Shown here piece after piece: positions 1 through 8,473 of a DNA stretch of 50,014 nucleotides; positions within the stretch are counted from its first letter, which is position 1, and each line of letters starts with the position of its first letter. The notes below the pieces were generated by a model, which worked only from the letters and a program-made list of their open reading frames with translations, searched no databases and had not been told where the DNA came from. The stretch lies in contig JAAEMS010000071.1 in NCBI GenBank assembly GCA_024225275.1, forward strand, positions 1 through 50,014, read 5' to 3'. The stretch is from Actinomycetes bacterium (GTDB lineage: Bacteria; Actinomycetota; Acidimicrobiia; Acidimicrobiales; JAAEMS01). A program made the position numbers and the translations under genes.

Positions 1-771
1 GACAACCCGGCTACCACCCCCGCCGCCTCCACCCCGCAGGCTGACCAGGGCGTCATTGTCAGCCCCGGGAAGGTAGGGCCCCACCATGGCTGCCGCGCCC
101 ACGGACAGGGCAGCCAGGCCGGCCCCGGCCCGCAGCAGGGATCGGTTGCCACGGTCGGACTCGGCGGCGAGCCAGACGGCGCCGGCATCAGCGGTGGCGA
201 GCCGGTAGAGGAGCATGAACGCGATGCCCGAGATCAGGAAGGCGAGGGCGGTCTTGATCTGGTGGTCGCCAGAGCCGAGCAGGGAGGCGAAGACGAACAG
301 GCCGGTGGCGGGAACGAGGGCTTCGAGCGGGGCTCGCAGGCGGTAGGCAGCCCAGTCGGCCAAGAGGGCGGCCACGAAGACGGCAATCCCGGTGGCCACC
401 ACGAAGCCGGTCAACGGTTCGGCCGGCGCCACGACGTTGGCGAACGCGTCGATCGAGATGTCAGCGTCGGAGCGCAGGGCGACCCAAGTGTCGTTCGAGG
501 GCAGGAACAACAGGCTGGTCGTGTCGCGATACCAGCCCCAGGTGACCATGAGGATGGCCAGCAGGGTGGCGGCCGGAGCCACCAGCCAGCCGGGGACTGC
601 GATGCGGCGTGCCCCCATGGCGCCGGCGTGACCCAACACCCCCATGGCCAGAACCGGGGGCAGGAAGGTGGCGTCCTCAAACAGGCGGATGAAACCCCAG
701 GCCGACATGGCGGTGACGACCATGAGGGCAAGTTCGCTGGCCAAAGCCCACATGGACGGACGGGCTCTCAT
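1..771 (-). CDS. Transglutaminase-like (TgpA/DUF3488-type) membrane protein, N-terminal part only
   Basis: The minus-strand frame is open from an ATG at 771 to the left edge, giving about 257 residues with no stop. It begins MRARPSMWALASELALMVV and contains several hydrophobic stretches typical of the multi-spanning N-terminus of DUF3488/transglutaminase proteins. The periplasmic transglutaminase core would lie off the window. The start overlaps the stop of the DUF58 gene by one base (TGATG), so the two are probably translationally coupled. The moxR-DUF58-transglutaminase order is a common bacterial triad of unknown cell-envelope role. Assignment rests on topology plus context, because no catalytic residues are visible. 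Confidence 0.72.
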   Translation of the reverse strand, partial: MRARPSMWALASELALMVVTAMSAWGFIRLFEDATFLPPVLAMGVLGHAGAMGARRIAVPGWLVAPAATLLAILMVTWGWYRDTTSLLFLPSNDTWVALRSDADISIDAFANVVAPAEPLTGFVVATGIAVFVAALLADWAAYRLRAPLEALVPATGLFVFASLLGSGDHQIKTALAFLISGIAFMLLYRLATADAGAVWLAAESDRGNRSLLRAGAGLAALSVGAAAMVGPYLPGADNDALVSLRGGGGGGGSRVV

Positions 772-1949
772 CAGACTCCAGCCCCCCGCCACTTGCCCTG
801 GCGGGAGTGGGCCCACACCTGGTCGAAAGGGCTGCCGGGCGGAACCGGAACCACGTCGGGCGTGGCCACCGATGGCAGGGTGCCGTTGGGTCCGGGGAAG
901 ACGACCGTGGTGACCGAGCCGAAGCGGGCCCGCAGGCGGCCACCGGGATCGATATTGGAACCGGTGCCGGCAGTGAGGACGGCGAGCGCCCCGTCGAAGC
1001 CGCCCCGCAACACCTCGCCGAGATGCTCGAACGAGGTGGCCGTGGTCTGTTCGACCAGGGCGAGGGCTTCGAGATGGCGGTCGAGCTCCCCCCGGGTCGT
1101 GGCCATGGCGAAGTCGTGGCCGGCGGTGGTGACCAACCGGGCGTGGTCACCGCGGGAGATGGCGGCGGCGATGATGCTGGCCGCCGCCGACACCGCCTTC
1201 TCGAACGACTCGGAGTTGGAGCCGTAGGCCAGAGGGTTGACGTCGAGGATGACCGTGACCCGTCCCTGCCACGGGAGCTCATCCTGGCGGATCATCAGCT
1301 CGTCGTGGCGGGCGGTGGAAGGCCAGTGCACCCGACGGAGGCTGTCGCCCACCTGGTACTGGCGCAGGGCGTAGAACTCGTCGCCCGACCGGCCCAAGCT
1401 GTTGGCGTGGACGGCGTCGGAGTGGGGGTCCTGGCCGGTGGTGCGGTGCAGGGGGAGAATGCGATCGACCCTGGGGAATACGGTGATCTCGGTCTTCCCT
1501 GCGCCCTCGAGGTCGATCGAGGCCAGGCCGAACGGGTCGGTCAGGCGGATGCGGAGAGGTCCGATCGCGAGCCGGCCCCGACGGTCGGTGGGGAGGCGGT
1601 AGGCGACCTTGGTGCGCTCGCCCGTGCCCAGAGGAGCGAGCAGGAGGTTGGCCCCACGGGTGCCCGACACCGCATCGTTCAGTCGTAGGACCGGAGTGGG
1701 GCGCCGGCTCTGGTTGAGGATTCGGAGATCGACCCGGGCCGGACTCCCGGCGTGAACCCGCGACGGGGTGACCTGGCGCGCCACCGCCAGTTTCAGGCGC
1801 GTGGTCCAGACCCGGAGGAATGCGAACACGACCAGCCCCAGGATCCCAGCGCCCAGGAGCAGGAATTCGAGTTGGCCGAGGACCCGCCCGGCCAGCATGA
1901 CGGCTCCCCCGAGGATGGCGGTGAGCCAGCCCGAGCGGGTGAGCAGCAT
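771..1949 (-). CDS. DUF58 domain-containing membrane-anchored protein
   Basis: This 392-residue protein has two hydrophobic segments near the N-terminus (about residues 9-22 and 28-46). A beta-rich middle region follows, then the DUF58 signature at about 198-214 (YQVGDSLRRVHWPSTAR), which leads into a von Willebrand A-like fold. DUF58 proteins are found next to MoxR ATPases and transglutaminase-like membrane proteins, exactly as here. Their biochemical role is not settled. The start lies 2 nt after the MoxR stop and the stop overlaps the next gene, so this is the middle gene of a three-gene operon. Confidence 0.88.
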   Translation of the reverse strand: MLLTRSGWLTAILGGAVMLAGRVLGQLEFLLLGAGILGLVVFAFLRVWTTRLKLAVARQVTPSRVHAGSPARVDLRILNQSRRPTPVLRLNDAVSGTRGANLLLAPLGTGERTKVAYRLPTDRRGRLAIGPLRIRLTDPFGLASIDLEGAGKTEITVFPRVDRILPLHRTTGQDPHSDAVHANSLGRSGDEFYALRQYQVGDSLRRVHWPSTARHDELMIRQDELPWQGRVTVILDVNPLAYGSNSESFEKAVSAAASIIAAAISRGDHARLVTTAGHDFAMATTRGELDRHLEALALVEQTTATSFEHLGEVLRGGFDGALAVLTAGTGSNIDPGGRLRARFGSVTTVVFPGPNGTLPSVATPDVVPVPPGSPFDQVWAHSRQGKWRGAGV

Positions 1950-1951
1950 CG

Positions 1952-2926
1952 TCAGTCCTGCCCCTCGGCCGGAATCGGTACCGCCCGGAGGATGTCGTCG
2001 AGGACGGCGTCGGGGGAGGTGCCGTGGAGCTGGGCCTCGGGACTGACGAGCAATCGGTGGGCCAGCACCGGTTTGGCCAGTGCCTTGATGTCGTCGGGGA
2101 GCACATAGTCGCGGCCGCCGGCCGCCGCCCGGGCCCGAGTCACCCGCTGGAGGGCCAGTGTGGCCCGCGGTGACATCCCCAGGGCCAAAGCCGGATGGGT
2201 GCGGGTGGCCTCGGCGATGGACACCGCGTACCGCTTGAGGGCTGGAGCCAGGTGCACGCTGGCCAGCATCTCGGTCATGTGCTCGACGTCCTCGCCGGTG
2301 ACGACCGGGTCGATCGTGGCCAGGACATCAGCCTCGCCGTGGGCGTCGAGAATGTCGAGCTCGGCCTCGCGGGCCGGGTAGCCGACCTCGATGCGCATGA
2401 GGAAGCGGTCGAGCTGGCTTTCGGGCAAAGGGAACGTGCCCTCGTGCTCGATTGGGTTCTGGGTGGCGATCACCATGAAGGGACGGCGCAGGCGGTAGGT
2501 GTTGCCGTCGACGGTGACCTGTCCCTCGGCCATCGATTCCAGCAGGGCGGACTGGGTCTTGGGTGATGCCCGGTTGATCTCATCGGCCAGCACGATGTTG
2601 TTGAAGATGGGCCCGGGCCGGAACTCGAACTTGTTGTCTGACCGGTTCCAGACAGACACACCCAGAACATCACCGGGGAGGAGGTCGGGGGTGAACTGGA
2701 CCCGTCCGAGCGGGGCCTCGACCGAACGGGCCAGCGCCTTGGCGATGCTGGTCTTGCCGACCCCGGGTACGTCCTCGATGAGGAGATGGCCGGCGGACAC
2801 CATGCACAGAACGGTCAGCTCGATGACATCCCGCTTGCCCTGGATGACCCGCTCCATATTGTCGGCTATCCGTTGGAAGGCCCCCGAGAAGGTCTCCTGG
2901 TCGGTCACGGAATCCTGGATTGTCAC
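1952..2926 (-). CDS. MoxR-family AAA+ ATPase
   Basis: A 324-residue AAA+ ATPase of the MoxR family, thought to act as a chaperone for partner proteins. Visible motifs are Walker A GVGKT at about 55-59, Walker B LADEIN at 113-118, sensor 1 ATQNP at 154-158, and the arginine-bearing ESQLDRF near 169-175. I chose the GTG at 2926 because a GAGGAG ribosome-binding sequence lies about 10 nt upstream and the length fits the family. The same frame stays open to about 3529, but that extension lies antisense to the ROK gene and is low-complexity. It heads the operon with the DUF58 and transglutaminase-like genes. Confidence 0.93.
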   Translation of the reverse strand: MTIQDSVTDQETFSGAFQRIADNMERVIQGKRDVIELTVLCMVSAGHLLIEDVPGVGKTSIAKALARSVEAPLGRVQFTPDLLPGDVLGVSVWNRSDNKFEFRPGPIFNNIVLADEINRASPKTQSALLESMAEGQVTVDGNTYRLRRPFMVIATQNPIEHEGTFPLPESQLDRFLMRIEVGYPAREAELDILDAHGEADVLATIDPVVTGEDVEHMTEMLASVHLAPALKRYAVSIAEATRTHPALALGMSPRATLALQRVTRARAAAGGRDYVLPDDIKALAKPVLAHRLLVSPEAQLHGTSPDAVLDDILRAVPIPAEGQD

Positions 2927-3047
2927 CTGGGTCGGTCTCCTCGCATACGAGCGCGTGCTGGGGGGGGTGATACGCGTGCGTTGAAACGCGTTCTGCCAAG
3001 CGTACGCAACCTCGGACCCGTTCATGACGCGGTAGTGTTCTCGGCCA
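2927..3047. promoter_or_regulatory. Divergent intergenic region between moxR and the ROK kinase
   Basis: 121 nt separate the divergent starts. On the plus strand a TAGTGT hexamer at 3033-3038 lies 9 nt before the ROK ATG, which fits an actinobacterial -10 box and a very short leader. No clear -35 is visible. The moxR ribosome-binding site lies at the other end. Confidence 0.35.
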
Positions 3048-3935
3048 ATGGAACCAGACATTCTCGCGGTCGATGTGGGTGGCACGAAGCTCGAGGTCGG
3101 GGTTGTGTCCCCCGACGGAACCGTGGGGGCCCGCCATCGGGACGCCACCATCAACGACGCCGGTCCCGAGGGCTTGTGGGCCGTGCTGGCCGAGCTCATA
3201 CAGGCCGTTCGAGCCGAGTCCGGTGGTGCCCTGCCGGGAGCCGTGGGCTGTGGATCGGGGGGCCCGATGACGGCCGGGGGCCGCACGGTCTCCCCCCTCA
3301 ACATTCCGGCGTGGCGCGACTTCCCTCTACGCGCCCGCCTCGAGGAGTTCGCCGGTCTGCCCGCCTTCGTGGACAACGACGCCAAGGCTCTGGCTCTCGG
3401 TGAGGGTTGGTTGGGGGCGGCCCGTGGCCATGGGAGCTTCGTGGCCATGGTGGTATCGACCGGGGTTGGGGGTGGCATCGTGCTCGATGGCCGACTCCTC
3501 GACGGCGACGATGGCAACGCCGGCCACATCGGTCATGTGGTTGTCGCTCCCGACGGGCACGAGATCCCCCACCATGTGCGGGGCACGCTCGAGTCCGAGG
3601 CCTCGGGAACCGGTATCGCGCACTGGTCCGGACGGCCGGCCGCCGAGGCGGGGCCCGAGATCGTCGAGTACACCGGCACGATGGTCGGCCGGGCGGTGGG
3701 CTCGTTGGCGAATCTCCTCGACCTCCAGCTCGCGGTTGTCGCCGGGTCGGTGGCGCTGGGCTTCGGTGAACCATTCTTCGTCGCCGCCCAGGCCGAGATC
3801 GATCGGGTGGCCCAGCTCGACCATTCGCGGGGCACCCGCATCATCCCCGCCGGTCTCGGGTCCGACGGGCCCTTGGTGGGTGCCGCCGCGGTCGGGCGTC
3901 GAGGCTTGGGTCTCGATGTCGGCGGCATCCGGTGA
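3048..3935 (+). CDS. ROK-family sugar kinase/glucokinase-like protein
   Basis: A 295-residue ROK protein. The phosphate-binding motif DVGGTKLEVG is at about 9-18, and the catalytic-type Asp sits in FVDNDA (107-112). The family's zinc motif (CxCGxxGCxE, preceded by GExGH) is strongly altered. The equivalent stretch at about 157-183 reads GNAGHIGH, then IPHHVRGTLE, so all three cysteines are replaced. A zinc-independent ROK kinase or a non-glucose substrate is therefore possible. Its stop overlaps the GTG of the downstream GHMP kinase (GTGA), so the two are probably coupled. The exact substrate cannot be told from the sequence. Confidence 0.85.
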   Translation: MEPDILAVDVGGTKLEVGVVSPDGTVGARHRDATINDAGPEGLWAVLAELIQAVRAESGGALPGAVGCGSGGPMTAGGRTVSPLNIPAWRDFPLRARLEEFAGLPAFVDNDAKALALGEGWLGAARGHGSFVAMVVSTGVGGGIVLDGRLLDGDDGNAGHIGHVVVAPDGHEIPHHVRGTLESEASGTGIAHWSGRPAAEAGPEIVEYTGTMVGRAVGSLANLLDLQLAVVAGSVALGFGEPFFVAAQAEIDRVAQLDHSRGTRIIPAGLGSDGPLVGAAAVGRRGLGLDVGGIR

Positions 3936-4744
3936 TCGAGGTTTCGGCCCCAGCCTCCACCGCCAACCTCGGTCCCGGTTTCGACGTTCTCGGTCTTGCT
4001 CTCGATCTACCTCTGGTAGTCAGGGTGGGCCCCCACGGCGACCCGGTAGATGACGCCCATCCCGCCGCGGTCGCCTTCGCCCGGGCCGGCGGTTCGGGCC
4101 CGGTTGTGGTCGAGACCGACATCCCACCGGCCCGGGGCCTCGGCTTCTCGGGCGCGGCCCGCGTGGCTGGCTCGGTGGCGGGACTCGTACAGGCCGGACG
4201 GTCACCGGATACGGCCCGCGACGACGGCCTGGCTCTGGCCGTTGAGCTCGAAGGCCACGGCGACAATGCCGGCCCCTCCGCTCTGGGTGGGCTGGTGGTG
4301 CACGCCGACGAGCGGTCGATCCCCCTGCCGGTGGCCCTCGATGCTGCCGTCGTCGTGTGGTCTCCCGATACCGGGACATCCACCGACGAGTCGCGAGCCA
4401 CCCTTCCGGCGGGTCTCTCGCACGATGACGCGGTGTACAACCTGGCGGGGGTGGCCCTCCTGGTCGCGGCCCTGACCATCGGCGACCCCACCGAGCTCCG
4501 GCGGGCCACCTCTGACCGCCTCCACCAGCCCACCCGGTTGGCCCGGCTGCCCGATTCGGCAGAAGCGATCGACGCCGCCCTGGCCGGTGGAGCATGGGGC
4601 GCGTGGCTCAGCGGGTCGGGCCCGTCAGTGGCCGGCCTGGTCGATCCCGGACTGGCCCCCACGGTCGCGGCGGCCCTTGCCGGTGGGGGCACCGTGCGCA
4701 CCCTGGCGATTGATCACCGTGGAGTAACGGTCCGACGCTACTGA
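3932..4744 (+). CDS. thrB: Homoserine kinase-like GHMP kinase
   Basis: A 270-residue GHMP-family kinase. The N-terminal motif SAPASTANLGPGFDVLG (5-21) is characteristic of homoserine kinases. The ATP loop PPARGLGFSGAA (65-76) and EGHGDN (107-112) follow, and the C-terminal GSGPSVAGL matches GHMP motif 3. The enzyme would phosphorylate homoserine O-gamma for threonine synthesis. It is somewhat shorter than typical ThrB (about 300 residues), and no thrA or thrC is adjacent. It starts with a GTG overlapping the ROK stop. Another GHMP substrate is possible but less likely given the motif 1 match. Confidence 0.82.
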   Translation: MIEVSAPASTANLGPGFDVLGLALDLPLVVRVGPHGDPVDDAHPAAVAFARAGGSGPVVVETDIPPARGLGFSGAARVAGSVAGLVQAGRSPDTARDDGLALAVELEGHGDNAGPSALGGLVVHADERSIPLPVALDAAVVVWSPDTGTSTDESRATLPAGLSHDDAVYNLAGVALLVAALTIGDPTELRRATSDRLHQPTRLARLPDSAEAIDAALAGGAWGAWLSGSGPSVAGLVDPGLAPTVAAALAGGGTVRTLAIDHRGVTVRRY

Positions 4745-4748
4745 CCGG

Positions 4749-4754
4749 TAACAT
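4749..4754 (+). promoter_or_regulatory. Putative -10 box of a leaderless promoter (acyl-CoA dehydrogenase)
   Basis: TAACAT lies exactly 7 nt before the ATG at 4762, so transcription would begin at or next to the start codon. No convincing -35 or ribosome-binding site is visible. The same arrangement recurs at several other genes in this window. Confidence 0.4.
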
Positions 4755-4761
4755 CAGCCTC

Positions 4762-6009
4762 ATGGAGCCGACCTACACCGCTGATGCCGAGTCCTACCGC
4801 GAGAAGGTCAAGTCCTTCCTGAGCGAGAACCTCCCCCCCGGCTGGCAGGGGATCGGCGCTCTCGACGCCGACGCCGCCGCGGCCTTCGCGTCCGAGTGGC
4901 GCAAGGTGCTGGCCGACAACCGGATGCTGGCTGCCTCGTGGCCGGCCGAGTACGGGGGCGGCGGTCTCAGCGAGCTCGAGACGGTGATCATGGCCGAGGA
5001 GTTCCAGCGGGCCGGCGTGCCCACCGGCGGCTCCAACGATGCGTTCAGCATCCAGATGGTGGGCAACACCATCATCAACTGGGGCACCCCGGAACAGAAG
5101 GCCCACTACCTGCCCCGCATCATCGATGGCACCGACATCTGGTGCCAGGGCTACAGCGAGCCCGACGCCGGCTCCGACCTCGCCAACCTGGGCTGCAAGG
5201 CCGAGCTCGATGGCGACGAGTGGGTCATCAACGGCCAGAAGATCTGGACCTCGGCCGGTCACCTGGCCGATTGGATCTTCGTACTCACCCGCACCGAGGC
5301 CGATGTAGCCAAGCACAAGGGCATCACCTTCCTGCTGGTGCCGATGGAACAGTCGGGCGTCGAGGTCCGGCCCATCCAGATGATCAGCGGCGAGTCCGAG
5401 TTCAACGAGGTCTTCTTCACCGACGCCCGTTGCCCGAAGGAGAACGTCATCGGCGAGGTCAACGGGGGCTGGGCTGTGGCCATGACCCTGCTGGGCTACG
5501 AGCGCGGTGAAGCGGCGGCCACCACTCCCATTGCCTTCCGGGGCGAGCTCGACCGGCTGGTCGATCTCGCCCGCGAGCACGGCCGCACCGACGACCCCTC
5601 GATCCGGCAACGCCTGGCCTGGTGCCACAGCAAGGTCGAGATCATGCGTTTCCTGGGTATGCGCACCCTGACCCGTTTCCTCGAGGGCCACGGTCCCGGC
5701 CCCGACGCCTCGGTCTTCAAGCTCTACTGGAGCGAGTACCACAGGGTCGTCACCGAGCTCTCGGTCGACATCCTCGGCGCCGACGCGCTGGCCCCCGATG
5801 GCCGTTGGCCCACCTCGTCGTTCGGTTCCGACGCGGCCGGAGCTCCCAACGACAGCGCGTCGTGGGTGGGTACGTTCCTCAACGCTCGGGCGGGCACGAT
5901 CTACGCGGGGACCAGCCAGGTCCAGCGCAACATCATCGGCGAGATGGTCCTGGGTCTGCCCAAGGAGCCCCGCTCCGACGCCGGCCCCTGGAATGAACGC
6001 GAGCGCTAG
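4762..6009 (+). CDS. Acyl-CoA dehydrogenase
   Basis: A 415-residue FAD-dependent acyl-CoA dehydrogenase. The FAD/substrate motif YSEPDAGSDL (131-140) and VINGQKIWTS (155-164) are present, and GTSQVQRNIIGE near the C-terminus matches the family's terminal helix. It would oxidise an acyl-CoA thioester to the 2-enoyl-CoA and pass electrons to ETF. The chain-length preference cannot be predicted. A dehydratase of the MaoC/FAS1-type superfamily lies 1 kb downstream on the same strand, so the genes may share a fatty-acid, steroid or branched-acid degradation role. Confidence 0.93.
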   Translation: MEPTYTADAESYREKVKSFLSENLPPGWQGIGALDADAAAAFASEWRKVLADNRMLAASWPAEYGGGGLSELETVIMAEEFQRAGVPTGGSNDAFSIQMVGNTIINWGTPEQKAHYLPRIIDGTDIWCQGYSEPDAGSDLANLGCKAELDGDEWVINGQKIWTSAGHLADWIFVLTRTEADVAKHKGITFLLVPMEQSGVEVRPIQMISGESEFNEVFFTDARCPKENVIGEVNGGWAVAMTLLGYERGEAAATTPIAFRGELDRLVDLAREHGRTDDPSIRQRLAWCHSKVEIMRFLGMRTLTRFLEGHGPGPDASVFKLYWSEYHRVVTELSVDILGADALAPDGRWPTSSFGSDAAGAPNDSASWVGTFLNARAGTIYAGTSQVQRNIIGEMVLGLPKEPRSDAGPWNERER

Positions 6010-6021
6010 CTTGCCCTCTTG

Positions 6022-6282
6022 ATGAAGCTCCCGATCCCGCCCACGGTTGTTTGCTCCGTCGCCAAGCGGCCCGATCTGTGGCGTACGGCCATCGGCCAGG
6101 CGGGCAAGTTGGCCGGCCCCGGCTGGTGGCGGCGGCCCCCTTTCCTTCCGGTGCCCGACCGCGACTACATGCGGTTCCGGCTCACCACCGCCTACGGCGA
6201 CCCCGATGCAGACCCGGTACCCGCCGATGTGATCGCCTGGCTCGAATGGGTGCGTGCCTGGCCTCGGGTCACTGGTGCCTGA
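6022..6282 (+). CDS. Small conserved-looking hypothetical protein (86 aa)
   Basis: I do not recognise a domain. The ATG at 6022 is preferred over an in-frame TTG one codon earlier. The product is soluble, rich in Pro, Trp and Arg, and has a tryptophan-rich tail (DVIAWLEWVRAWPRV). Codon third positions are strongly G/C, as in neighbouring genes. The start is 12 nt after the acyl-CoA dehydrogenase stop and the end overlaps the LplA-like gene, which supports a real operon member. Confidence 0.6.
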   Translation: MKLPIPPTVVCSVAKRPDLWRTAIGQAGKLAGPGWWRRPPFLPVPDRDYMRFRLTTAYGDPDADPVPADVIAWLEWVRAWPRVTGA

Positions 6283-7003
6283 TTCCCCGTGGGTGGGGGG
6301 TTGGACGGTGGAGCACCGGTCCGGCCCGGCGGGTGAGCTCCACGCCCTCGACCTCCCCGACCCGGTGGTACGCACCGCGTGGGTGTTCAGCGTCGACGGA
6401 CCGGCCGTGGTGTTGGGCTCGGGTCAGCGTGACCCGATCGTCGACGACGAGGCTGCCGCCGGGGCCGGAGTCGAAGTCGTGCGCCGACGCAGCGGGGGAG
6501 GAGCCGTGCACCTCGTCCCGGGCCGGCAGGTCTGGATCGATCTGGTGGTCCCCTCCGACGACCCCTTGTGGGACGAAGACGTCGGGCGGGCCATGTACTG
6601 GGTTGGTCGATGCTGGACCCAGGCGCTGAGCACGCTCGGCGTGTCGGGCAAGGTCCATGAGGGGGGACTTGCTTCCACCCCCGCCTCGTCGGTGGTGTGC
6701 TTTGCCGGGCTCGGTCCCGGCGAGGTGACGGTCGGGGGCCGGAAGGTGGTTGGGGTGTCACAGCGCCGGACCCGTCGGGGAGCTCGTTTCCAGACCGCCA
6801 CCCTCCTCGACTGGGCCCCCCACGAGCTGTCGCCCCTTCTGGTACCCGACGCCGCCGAGCAGGCTCACCGGATCAACCTCGACGGCGTGGCCGCGGGCGT
6901 CGACCGCCCCCTCGGTCAGGTCGAGGCCGCCTTGCTGGCCGCCCTCGACGCCGGGTGCGGCCGGGGCGCTAGGTTCGGTGGGCATGGGGACGCCGATGCC
7001 TGA
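6275..7003 (+). CDS. Lipoate-protein ligase A-like protein (BPL/LplA/LipB fold)
   Basis: About 242 residues. The BPL_LplA_LipB signature RRRSGGGAVH (70-79) and the later GRKVVGVSQRR (binding lysine region) are clear. Such enzymes attach lipoate, octanoate or biotin to a carrier lysine. I chose the GTG at 6275, which overlaps the previous gene by 8 nt. A GTG at 6254 is the alternative and adds 7 residues. No lipoyl-dependent dehydrogenase genes are nearby, so lipoate ligation, octanoyl transfer and an unrelated acyl transfer all remain possible. Confidence 0.8.
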   Translation: MPDSPWVGGWTVEHRSGPAGELHALDLPDPVVRTAWVFSVDGPAVVLGSGQRDPIVDDEAAAGAGVEVVRRRSGGGAVHLVPGRQVWIDLVVPSDDPLWDEDVGRAMYWVGRCWTQALSTLGVSGKVHEGGLASTPASSVVCFAGLGPGEVTVGGRKVVGVSQRRTRRGARFQTATLLDWAPHELSPLLVPDAAEQAHRINLDGVAAGVDRPLGQVEAALLAALDAGCGRGARFGGHGDADA

Positions 7004-8123
7004 CCAGCCATCCGACGAGCGCCGCTTCGCGGTCATCACCGACGATGCCCTCGACTCTTTGCGTCGACTGATCGATGTCCCGATCGTCGACACGGTCGAA
7101 CCCTGGTGCTACGAAGCCACCCGCGACAACATCCGCCACTACGCCCACGGCATCGGCGACGACAACCCCTTGTGGTGCGATCCCCAGTACGCGGCGGCCG
7201 GGCCCTACGGCACCATCATTGCCCCACCCAGCTTCGTGTTCGCCCTCAACCGTGTGTTGTCGGGCTACGTGGGGGGCCTGCCCGGTATCCACGCCATGTG
7301 GGCTGGGGCCGACATCCGTTGGCACCAGCCCATCGTGCGCAACACCGAGGTCCGTACGGTCGCCCACCTGGCCGACCTGGTCGAGCACGAGACCCGCTTC
7401 GCCGGGCGAGCCATCCAGCAGATCTATCACGTCGACTTCTTCGACGCCGCCACCGACGAGCTGCTCTGCGAAGGCGAGTCGTGGTGCTTTCGGACCGAGC
7501 GCGACGCCGCCCGCGAGCTGGGCACCAAGTACGACGACGCCAAGGCCCGGCCGGCCACCAGGTACAGCGCCGAGGAGATCCAGGCCATCTGGAAGAACTA
7601 CGAGGCCGAGATCCGGCAGGGGGCTGAACGGCGGAGCGCGGCTCACGTGGCGGTGGGCGACGAGATGCCGGTCATGGTGAAGGGGCCGATGACGGTCACC
7701 GGGTTCATTGCCTACGCCCAGGGCTGGGGCGGTCTGTACATCCGGGCCAACCGACTGGCCTGGCAGCAGATCCGCAAGCATCCGGGCCTCGGGATCCCGA
7801 ACGCCGCCGGGATCCCCGACGTGCCCGAGCGGGTCCACTGGGAAACCGATCTCGCCACCGAGGTCGGAACCCCTGCCGCCTACGATTACGGACCCGAGCG
7901 CTGTTCCTGGCTGACCCATCACCTCACCGATTGGATGGGCGATCACGGCCGGTTGGTCGAGCACGGATCACAGATCCGCCATCACAACGTGGTGGGCGAC
8001 TCGATCACCATCACCGGCCAGGTCACCGCCGTTGACGGCGACAGGGTGACGATCACCCAACAGGCCCACAACCAGCACGGCGAGTTGTCGGCCACCGGCG
8101 TGGGCCGGGTCGACCTCTCCTGA
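6984..8123 (+). CDS. MaoC-like / FAS1-type acyl dehydratase (double hotdog)
   Basis: About 379 residues with two hotdog-type halves. The N-terminal half (about 25-185) contains HYAHGIGDDNPLWCD and GTIIAPPSFVFAL, the hydratase motif typical of N-terminal MaoC/FAS1-like dehydratase domains. The C-terminal half (about 215-379) ends in a MaoC-like strand pattern (HHNVVGDSITITGQV). It would hydrate or dehydrate an enoyl/3-hydroxyacyl thioester, matching the nearby acyl-CoA dehydrogenase. The ATG at 6984 overlaps the LplA-like gene by 20 nt, and an ATG at 6996 is an alternative. Confidence 0.85.
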   Translation: MGTPMPDQPSDERRFAVITDDALDSLRRLIDVPIVDTVEPWCYEATRDNIRHYAHGIGDDNPLWCDPQYAAAGPYGTIIAPPSFVFALNRVLSGYVGGLPGIHAMWAGADIRWHQPIVRNTEVRTVAHLADLVEHETRFAGRAIQQIYHVDFFDAATDELLCEGESWCFRTERDAARELGTKYDDAKARPATRYSAEEIQAIWKNYEAEIRQGAERRSAAHVAVGDEMPVMVKGPMTVTGFIAYAQGWGGLYIRANRLAWQQIRKHPGLGIPNAAGIPDVPERVHWETDLATEVGTPAAYDYGPERCSWLTHHLTDWMGDHGRLVEHGSQIRHHNVVGDSITITGQVTAVDGDRVTITQQAHNQHGELSATGVGRVDLS

Positions 8124-8172
8124 GTTGTCGCCGCCTCACGGCGGACCGTCACCAGATTGCTCAGTGCGCACC

Positions 8173-8442
8173 TCATCGGTTGTCGCCCCGTCTCTTGGCC
8201 CAGGTGTCGAGGGGGCCGATGGCGCTGATGAGCTCGTTGCCGATCGTGGTCAGGACGTAGGCGCCCACGGCCTCCTTCTCGACCAGTTGGGCCTGGTGGA
8301 GCTCGGTCTGCCGTTGGTAGAGCACGCTCGACGACATGCCGTCGCAGCGGTCGCGGAGGGCCCGGGCCCCCACGGGGCCATCACGCAGCTCCCAGACGAG
8401 ACGGAGTGACCATCGTCGCCCCAGGAGGTCCAGTGCAGCCAT
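8173..8442 (-). CDS. HxlR-family winged-helix transcriptional regulator, short at the N-terminus
   Basis: An 89-residue HxlR-type regulator. LDLLGRRWSLRLVWEL (4-19) is the family's first helix pair, SSSVLYQRQTEL is the recognition helix region, and GAYVLTTIGNELI forms the wing and next helix. The usual N-terminal 10-20 residues, with the cysteine seen in many HxlR proteins, are absent. The start lies only about 30 nt from the truncated end of a head-to-head decarboxylase relic. Either the gene uses this late start or its 5' end was lost in a deletion. Confidence 0.75.
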   Translation of the reverse strand: MAALDLLGRRWSLRLVWELRDGPVGARALRDRCDGMSSSVLYQRQTELHQAQLVEKEAVGAYVLTTIGNELISAIGPLDTWAKRRGDNR

Positions 8443-8473
8443 CAGGGGACGGTCGGTGGTGGAGCCGCGGACC

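Noticed and set aside
2927..3529. An N-terminal extension of the MoxR protein to 3529
   Set aside because: It lies antisense to the ROK gene and is low-complexity. A GTG with a good ribosome-binding site at 2926 gives the family length.
4738..6375. A 545-codon open frame on the minus strand opposite the acyl-CoA dehydrogenase
   Set aside because: It is fully antisense to a clear enzyme, has Gly/Val/Asp-rich composition typical of complement frames in high-GC DNA, and shows no motif.
8131..8144. A short CCGCC-TCAC-GGCGG hairpin as a terminator between the dehydratase and HxlR genes
   Set aside because: The stem is only 5 bp with no T-run. Such hairpins are common by chance at this base composition.
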